A stretch of 64,000 nt of DNA from CAWEWH01 sp963812775 (GTDB lineage Bacteria > Pseudomonadota > Alphaproteobacteria > Rhizobiales > Beijerinckiaceae): assembly GCA_963812775.1 (NCBI GenBank), contig CAWEWH010000005.1, forward strand, positions 1,248,407 through 1,312,406, given 5' to 3'. The position numbers and the translations under genes were made by a program. The notes below the pieces were generated by a model. It was given only the letters and a program-made list of their open reading frames with translations, searched no databases and was not told the origin of the DNA. Below are positions 58,761-64,000 of the stretch, piece by piece (positions within the stretch are counted from its first letter, which is position 1; each line of letters opens with the position of its first letter).

Positions 58761-59209
58761 CGAAACGCTCGACTGTGACCCAACACGTTGGCCGAATGAA
58801 AGAACGCGCGCGGAGACCCCCGGTCACACGTTCCGGCCGCGGCAAAGGGGGCCTTCAGACGATCATCCTGCTCAGACAAGACGGAACGGCAGAACGGTTT
58901 TGTCGGTGCGGCAACGCATCGCCCGGGGGACCGCGATTTGCGCCAATGGCAACGTCGTGTGCGAGCACACACCTCTCGCACAGAGCCCAAAAGAGCGATA
59001 ATCAATCGAAGATGCTCCAGCTCCGTTTCGCAGGTCGTGTCAGTTTCATGCTCCTGGCCCCTGTGATGCAGACAACGTGCGGGTAGCGGTGCCGCGTCGC
59101 GGGCAGGTTTCATCCCGCGGTGTCGCCGGCCTCGGCGGCGCGCTAGACATACTCGGCGGATTTGGCTTCTGATTAGTGGAAAACCCGTAACAGCGAGGAT
59201 CTTGGGAAA
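58761..59209. other. Intergenic stretch without a supported gene
   Basis: About 450 bp, lower in GC than the conserved parts of the window. Open frames exist on both strands, but none shows a ribosome-binding site with family-like content. No tRNA, strong hairpin or recognisable promoter was found by eye. The upstream region of the TPR gene must lie in its right end. Confidence 0.4.
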
Positions 59210-60457
59210 ATGTGGACCACCAAAACAAACAGCCTCGGAGCCATCGTCGTGTGCCTTCTCACATCACTTCTGGCGACTCCGGCTACCGCGGCGGACGAGC
59301 CGTGCCGCAAATTCGATGAACGTTTTGTCAATGAGGTCATCACCGCCTCGACGAAAATAGAAGACAGACCTGACGTGTATTTCGCTCCCGCCCGAGCGGC
59401 AGCACGACTTGCACGGGCCAGTGTTCGCTTGTGCAATCTGATCAACAATCCTGACATCAAAAAAAGTCTCGCCGACCTAGACAAATCCATTGGGTCCATT
59501 GAGCCAGACGGTTCATTGGGCCTCGTTCTGCGCGCTATCGCGGGCACGGTCGATCGCAAAGAGCTCGATCCCATTCTGAGTGATATCCGGAGCGCCCTTT
59601 TGCGCGCCCGTTTAGTGGACAACAATGCGTTGATGGCGCAGATCCACGTAGCTAGGGGTAATCTCGATCAAGCTCTGTTTCACTACAATGAAGATATCCG
59701 CGCCAGCGCTTTTCTGTTCGAGAACCGCGGTGAGGTCTGGAGGAAAAAGGGCGATCTGGAACGCGCCCTCGCCGACTACGCGACCGCACTCGAGATCGAT
59801 CCTTTCTCTAATGCAAGAACGTATCGAAATGAAGTTCGCGCGCTGCTCAAGCAGCGGGCGATGGGTGCGAGCGGCAGCGCGGCGCCACTGGAAATCGCTC
59901 CGTCTCAGTGCGACTCAAAAACCATCGACGTCTGCTCGGAAATCATTGAGGAGATCAAGTCGCCGCGCCTTCGCTCGGAGGCCTTCGTCAATCGCGCCCA
60001 TGCCTATCTGGGGCAGAGTGCCCTCGAGGCCGATAAAGAAAGCGTTGACAAAGCGTTTGCGGATTTCAACGAGGCCGTTCGCCTGGACGCAAGGAATGGA
60101 CTCTACTTTCGCATGCACGCGCACATTAGTCGAAACGAGTTCGACTTGGCCTTGCGCGATGCGGACGACCTCATCCGGGTCGAACCTGACAAAAAGTCGT
60201 ATTGGTTCAACGTGCGCGCCGACCTTCACAAGGAGAAGGGCGATCTCGATCGCGCGCTTAGCGATCAAGACGAAGCCATAAAGGCAGCTCCGTTCGAACC
60301 CGTCCTCCTTATTCGCCGTGGTAAACTTCTCACGCTAAAGGGCGACCTCAACGGCGCGCTCGCTGCCTATGAGGCCGCACTCAAGATCGATCCGGAAGAT
60401 TTCAGCGCGTTGAGAGGCCGTGCCGACGTGCAAGCTCAACTCAAGAACCCAAAGTAG
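59210..60457 (+). CDS. Secreted TPR-repeat protein
   Basis: 415 residues. Signal peptide (SLGAIVVCLLTSLLATPATA, cleavage near residue 27), an N-terminal helical part with two cysteines (EPCRKFDERF, VRLCNLINNP) and then TPR-like repeats in two blocks: ALFHYNEDIRASAFLFENRG with RALADYATALEIDPFSNART, and, after a linker with CDSKTIDVCSEIIEE, AFADFNEAVRLDARNGLYFR, LALRDADDLIRVEPDKKSYW and GALAAYEAALKIDPEDFSAL. A protein-binding scaffold, presumably periplasmic. Followed 149 bp downstream by the TPR-CHAT gene, on the same strand. Confidence 0.85.
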   Translation: MWTTKTNSLGAIVVCLLTSLLATPATAADEPCRKFDERFVNEVITASTKIEDRPDVYFAPARAAARLARASVRLCNLINNPDIKKSLADLDKSIGSIEPDGSLGLVLRAIAGTVDRKELDPILSDIRSALLRARLVDNNALMAQIHVARGNLDQALFHYNEDIRASAFLFENRGEVWRKKGDLERALADYATALEIDPFSNARTYRNEVRALLKQRAMGASGSAAPLEIAPSQCDSKTIDVCSEIIEEIKSPRLRSEAFVNRAHAYLGQSALEADKESVDKAFADFNEAVRLDARNGLYFRMHAHISRNEFDLALRDADDLIRVEPDKKSYWFNVRADLHKEKGDLDRALSDQDEAIKAAPFEPVLLIRRGKLLTLKGDLNGALAAYEAALKIDPEDFSALRGRADVQAQLKNPK

Positions 60458-60606
60458 GCTAGTCAGTCGGATGCCGTGCGCCGGCCGAGATTATGCGCTC
60501 GAAGCAAGACCTGATGGGCGGAGGGGCTGCCGCGCACGACGAACGAAATTGGTAGGTTGCAGGAATTCGTGTTGTAGCGTTCCGCATGCTTGGAAGGACT
60601 CTGCTA

Positions 60607-63600
60607 ATGGCGTCTAGAAGCTACCGCACGGCAGCTGGATATGCCGCCTTCGTGCTTTGGATCCTTGCAACGCTCGCCCCCGGCTTTGCGCAGCAGCAAG
60701 ACATCACCGCGATCGAGCGGCGGTACAAGCAGCTCTACGCTGCGAAGCAGTATGCGGCGGCGCTGGTCGAGGCGCGCAGGCTCGAGGCCGTGGTTCGGGC
60801 GCGGTTCGGCGCGGCTCATCGGCACAATGGCGTCACGCTCAACAACCTGGGAGAGGTGTCCGGCGCGCTGGGAAAATACCGCGAGGCCGAGGAGTTTTAT
60901 CGGCGCGCTCTGGCGATCGAAGGGAATGCGCTTGATGCCGACGATCCGGCTTTGGCTGCGACCCTCGACAATCTTGCGAACCTCTACTCACACCAGGGTA
61001 AACACGCAGAGGCGACAGAACTCGCGCAGCGCGCTCTGGCGATCACCGAGCGGGCACTCGGCCCGAGCAACCTGCGCCTCGTCTTTACGCTCAGGATTCT
61101 GGCCAAGGCGCAGGAGAGCCGGGGCAGACCCGGCGACGCGGCGGCGCTCTGGACGCGCGTCCTGAGCATCACCGAGCAGGCGTCGGGTGCCAGCCATCAC
61201 GACGTGATCGAGGCGCTCGAGAATCTCGGCAGCGCGCACCAGGCCAGCGGTCACTACCGCGAGGCGGAGGCAGCTTTCAAACGCATGTTGGCTCTCGTCG
61301 AGCAGACGAAGGGCAGTGGACATATCCTTGTCTCGACCACCCTCCTCAACCTCGGCAATGCGTTTATCCACGCCGGCCGGCACCGCGAGGCGGAGGATGC
61401 ATTCCGGCGTGGGCTCGCCATTGGTGAAGCGGCACTTGGGCCGAACGATCCCGAGGTGGGGAAGTTAATCAACGCTCTGGCCAACGCCTACATGCAGCAG
61501 GGACGTGGAGAGGAAACAGAGGCTCTGTTGCTTCGCGTCAAAGGGATCTACGAACGGGCTTTCGGTCCAGGCCACACTCGCGTCGGCATCGTTATCCACA
61601 ACCTCGCCAACCTGTATCAGGGGCAGGGGCGTTACGGGGAAGCCGAGGACCTTATGAAGCGCGCGCTGGCGATCTGGGAAAAGGCCGACGGGGTTGACCA
61701 AGTCAGGACCGGCGACACGCTCTTCATCCTAGCCCTGGCGCAGAGCAAGCAGGATCGGCTCGCTGAGGCGGCGGAGACGTTCGAGCGCGTGCTGAGGATC
61801 CACGAGCGGGGCTACGGGCAGAGACACCCGCTCTTCGCCAAGACCCTGTTCGACACGGCCATCATCCGCGCCAGGCAGCACCGCGCCGACGAGGCGGAAC
61901 AGCTCTTCAAGCGTGCGATGACGATCTACGAAAGCACCGTTGGGCCCCATCATCCCGATGTCGCGACCGCCCTGTCCGGAATGAGCTGGTTTGAGGCCGA
62001 CCGTGGCGACGTGGCCGCCGCCCTCCTCCTGTCGCGTCGGGCGACGGCGGCGCTCATTGCGCAGGCGACGGCCGAGCGCACGGAAGCCTTCGGCTTCGCG
62101 GAGCAGCGCCACTTTCTCCTCCATATCGCCAACCTCGCGGCGGCCGCCGCTAAGGGGATCGAGAACGTCGATGCCCTCAACGGCGAAGCCTTTCAGAGCG
62201 CGCAATGGGCGAGCCAATCCTCGGCGGCCGCCGCCGTGCAGCAGACGGCGGCGCGCTTCGCCACGGGCGGCGGAGCCCTCGCCGAGCTCGTGCGCGAGAG
62301 CCAGGACCTGTCGGCGTCCCGCCGCGCGACGGAACGAGCGCTCACGACGTCCCTGTCGAGGCCCGAGGCGGAGCAGGATCGCGCCACGATCGACCAGCAG
62401 CGCAAGGCGATTGCCGCAGCCGAGCGCCGACTTGCAGAGCTGGCGGCGCGCCTCGACCGTGAGTTTCCCGATTTTGCGGCGCTCGCGAGCCCGCGGCCGA
62501 TCGCGGCGGCGGACGCGCAATCATTACTCGCTGCCGACGAGGCGATCATCGTGTGGGTTCCGGGCGACAAGCAACGCTCCCAAAATGAAAGCCATATCTT
62601 TGCGCTGACGCGCGAGCGACTCCTGCGCCATACGGTTCCGCTCGGAAGCGACGCTCTGGCGGACAAGATCGCGGCGTTCCGACGTGGCCTCGACGTCGAC
62701 GAGTTGCACCAGTCGATCGCTGCGGGCAAGCCCATCCTGTTCGACCTGACGCTGGCGCACGAGCTCTACGCGAAGCTGCTTGAGCCGCTCGAGGCGTCCC
62801 TCGAGGGCAAGAGACACCTCATGTTCGTGCCGAGCGGCCCCCTCACGGCGCTGCCGCTGCACCTCTTGTTGACGCAGGCGCCGGCGCGCATCGGCACCGT
62901 GGATGATCTTGCGCCGTATCGCGAGGCGCAGTGGCTGTTGAAGCGGCATGCCGTTTCCGTCCTTCCGTCGGTCGCGAGCCTCAAGGCGCTGCGCGCGACA
63001 GCGCGTGCCGAGCGAGGCACGAAGCCCCTCATCGGCTTCGGCGATCCGGTGTTCAAGGAGCTGCCGACGGCGGCCGCGCCGCAACGCAATGCGACGGCGC
63101 GCTCCAAGACGCGTGCCTATTCGGACTTCTGGCGCGGTGCCGGGGTCGATCGCCTAAAGCTCGCGGACGCCTTGCCACGGCTTGCCGACACGGCAGACGA
63201 ACTCAGAGCAATAGCCGCCAGGCTCGGGGCACCGGCAAGCGACATCGTGCTCGGCAAGGATGCGAACGAGGCGACGGTCAAGCGTCGGTCTCTTGCGGAC
63301 TACCGAGTTGTCTATTTCGCAACGCATGGGCTCGTGGCGGGCGACATCAAGGGGATGGCTGAGCCGTCGCTCGCGCTCACCATCCCGCAACGGCCGACCG
63401 ATGAGGACGATGGCCTACTCACCGCCACCGAGGTGGCACAGCTCAGGCTCAATGCCGACTGGGTCGTGCTCTCGGCGTGCAACACCATCGCCGGCGACAA
63501 GCCCGGTGCCGAAGCATTGTCGGGGCTCGCGCGGTCGTTTTTCTATGCCGGGGCGCGCGCATTGCTGGTCTCGCACTGGGCGGTCGCGTCAGACGCTGCG

Positions 63601-63774
63601 ACGCGGCTGACGACCTCAACCTTCGACGTCATGCAGGCCGAGCCGGCACTGGGCCGCGCAGAGGCACTGCGGCGCGCGATGCTCCATTACTTGAACGACA
63701 CATCGGATCCGAAGCATGCCTATCCCGCGTACTGGGGTCCTTTTTCGATCGTCGGCGAGGGGGCCGGGCGCTGA
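60607..63774 (+). CDS. Secreted TPR-CHAT protease-like protein
   Basis: 1055 residues. Signal peptide (GYAAFVLWILATLAPGFAQ, to residue 29 or so). Residues 35-490 contain about ten TPRs of the 42-residue kinesin-light-chain type (e.g. NNLGEVSGALGKYREAEEFY, DNLANLYSHQGKHAEATELA). A helical linker (RRATERALTTSLSRPEAEQD) leads to a CHAT domain (about 640-1055) with HLMFVPSGPLTALPLHLLLT, His907 in VYFATHGLVAG and Cys958 in WVVLSACNTIAGD. The His-Cys dyad is intact. Start after GGAAGGACTC; ATG 21 bp upstream is an alternative. CHAT is a caspase-clan peptidase fold; target unknown. Confidence 0.9.
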   Translation: MASRSYRTAAGYAAFVLWILATLAPGFAQQQDITAIERRYKQLYAAKQYAAALVEARRLEAVVRARFGAAHRHNGVTLNNLGEVSGALGKYREAEEFYRRALAIEGNALDADDPALAATLDNLANLYSHQGKHAEATELAQRALAITERALGPSNLRLVFTLRILAKAQESRGRPGDAAALWTRVLSITEQASGASHHDVIEALENLGSAHQASGHYREAEAAFKRMLALVEQTKGSGHILVSTTLLNLGNAFIHAGRHREAEDAFRRGLAIGEAALGPNDPEVGKLINALANAYMQQGRGEETEALLLRVKGIYERAFGPGHTRVGIVIHNLANLYQGQGRYGEAEDLMKRALAIWEKADGVDQVRTGDTLFILALAQSKQDRLAEAAETFERVLRIHERGYGQRHPLFAKTLFDTAIIRARQHRADEAEQLFKRAMTIYESTVGPHHPDVATALSGMSWFEADRGDVAAALLLSRRATAALIAQATAERTEAFGFAEQRHFLLHIANLAAAAAKGIENVDALNGEAFQSAQWASQSSAAAAVQQTAARFATGGGALAELVRESQDLSASRRATERALTTSLSRPEAEQDRATIDQQRKAIAAAERRLAELAARLDREFPDFAALASPRPIAAADAQSLLAADEAIIVWVPGDKQRSQNESHIFALTRERLLRHTVPLGSDALADKIAAFRRGLDVDELHQSIAAGKPILFDLTLAHELYAKLLEPLEASLEGKRHLMFVPSGPLTALPLHLLLTQAPARIGTVDDLAPYREAQWLLKRHAVSVLPSVASLKALRATARAERGTKPLIGFGDPVFKELPTAAAPQRNATARSKTRAYSDFWRGAGVDRLKLADALPRLADTADELRAIAARLGAPASDIVLGKDANEATVKRRSLADYRVVYFATHGLVAGDIKGMAEPSLALTIPQRPTDEDDGLLTATEVAQLRLNADWVVLSACNTIAGDKPGAEALSGLARSFFYAGARALLVSHWAVASDAATRLTTSTFDVMQAEPALGRAEALRRAMLHYLNDTSDPKHAYPAYWGPFSIVGEGAGR

Positions 63775-63966
63775 TTGTTGAGGGGCGGTCGGCTTGCCGC
63801 GGGTCCGCGCTGATGCCGACCGGGTTGGCGCCGTTGGCCATGCCGACGGCACGCGACGCCTTCGGACGGCCAGCGTCGGGGCGGCGCGGCCTGCCCGGCC
63901 GAGCGCCGTGAAGTCGCCGCTGCCGTTCTTGACAGGCAAGACGCGGATCTCCCAAATGGCTTCGGC

Positions 63967-64000
63967 GCGGGCGTAGTTCAGTGGTAGAACGACAGCTTCC
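63967..64000 (+). tRNA. tRNA-Gly (5' part, cut by window edge)
   Basis: The last 34 bases, GCGGGCGTAGTTCAGTGGTA then GAACGACAGCTTCC, match the acceptor 5' strand, D-stem and D-loop, and anticodon 5' strand of bacterial tRNA-Gly; the anticodon (probably GCC) lies just beyond the edge. The acceptor and TPsiC arms cannot be checked. Confidence 0.85.

Noticed and set aside
58761..59209. Small ORFs of about 120 codons in the gap before the TPR gene
   Set aside because: Starts lack ribosome-binding sites and the translations are basic and low in hydrophobic order, as for non-coding frames.
60607..63774. TPR-CHAT as part of a type III-E CRISPR (craspase) system
   Set aside because: No gRAMP/Cas7-11-like gene, no repeats, and the protein has a signal peptide, so it cannot work with a cytoplasmic RNA-guided complex.

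Overview
The window is one continuous, high-GC stretch of an alphaproteobacterial chromosome, most likely from the order Hyphomicrobiales (Rhizobiales). The evidence is the DUF1150 plus Hsp20 pair, a GcrA-family regulator, the long alphaproteobacterial forms of PstC, PstA and dCTP deaminase, an Hsp20 promoter of the alphaproteobacterial sigma-32 type, and dispersed palindromes built on GCATGATCCCGAAAAGTG that are common in rhizobia and relatives. I cannot place it at genus level.

Layout. 1-13 kb, mostly minus strand: the translation block infC ... rpmI-rplT-pheS-pheT (pheT runs off the left edge), interrupted by a six-gene operon DUF4129-DUF4350-MoxR-DUF58-SpoIIM-RDD. infC appears to use an ATT start codon. 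11-14 kb: a GT4 glycosyltransferase, an alpha/beta hydrolase, DUF1150 and hsp20 with a heat-shock promoter and an RBS-masking hairpin. 14-19 kb: rfbC-rfbB-rfbD (dTDP-L-rhamnose) and a fused MFS/spermidine-synthase protein. 19-30 kb: a phosphate block, with ppk2 divergent from phoR, then a repeat-filled 1.5 kb gap, three Pho boxes and pstS-pstC-pstA-pstB-phoU-phoB. phoU carries a one-base frameshift. 30-36 kb: gcrA-like, argD-argF-hslO, apaG, dcd. 36-44 kb: a secreted caspase-like protein with a Q/N-rich prion-like region, a frameshifted SbmA/ABCD-type ABC transporter and an Mpl-like Mur ligase. 44-55 kb: catabolic genes (CoA-transferase plus GrdB-like reductase, Rieske oxygenase, SDR, quinone oxidoreductase, DOPA dioxygenase, FAD monooxygenase), then a cytoplasmic subtilase followed by a small I9-like protein. 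55.6-64 kb: an accessory-looking stretch with an integrase remnant, OmpA, a substrate-binding protein, a TPR protein and a 1055-residue TPR-CHAT protease, ending in a tRNA-Gly cut by the right edge.

The best candidates for something new are the subtilase / standalone I9-like pair with a 16-bp palindrome upstream (53.3-55.1 kb), the prion-like caspase (36.0-38.3 kb) and the TPR plus TPR-CHAT pair (59.2-63.8 kb). A caution: 18 single-base indels are concentrated between about 44.1 and 45.9 kb in two otherwise well-preserved genes, and single indels hit phoU and the ABC transporter. These look more like consensus sequence errors than gene decay.
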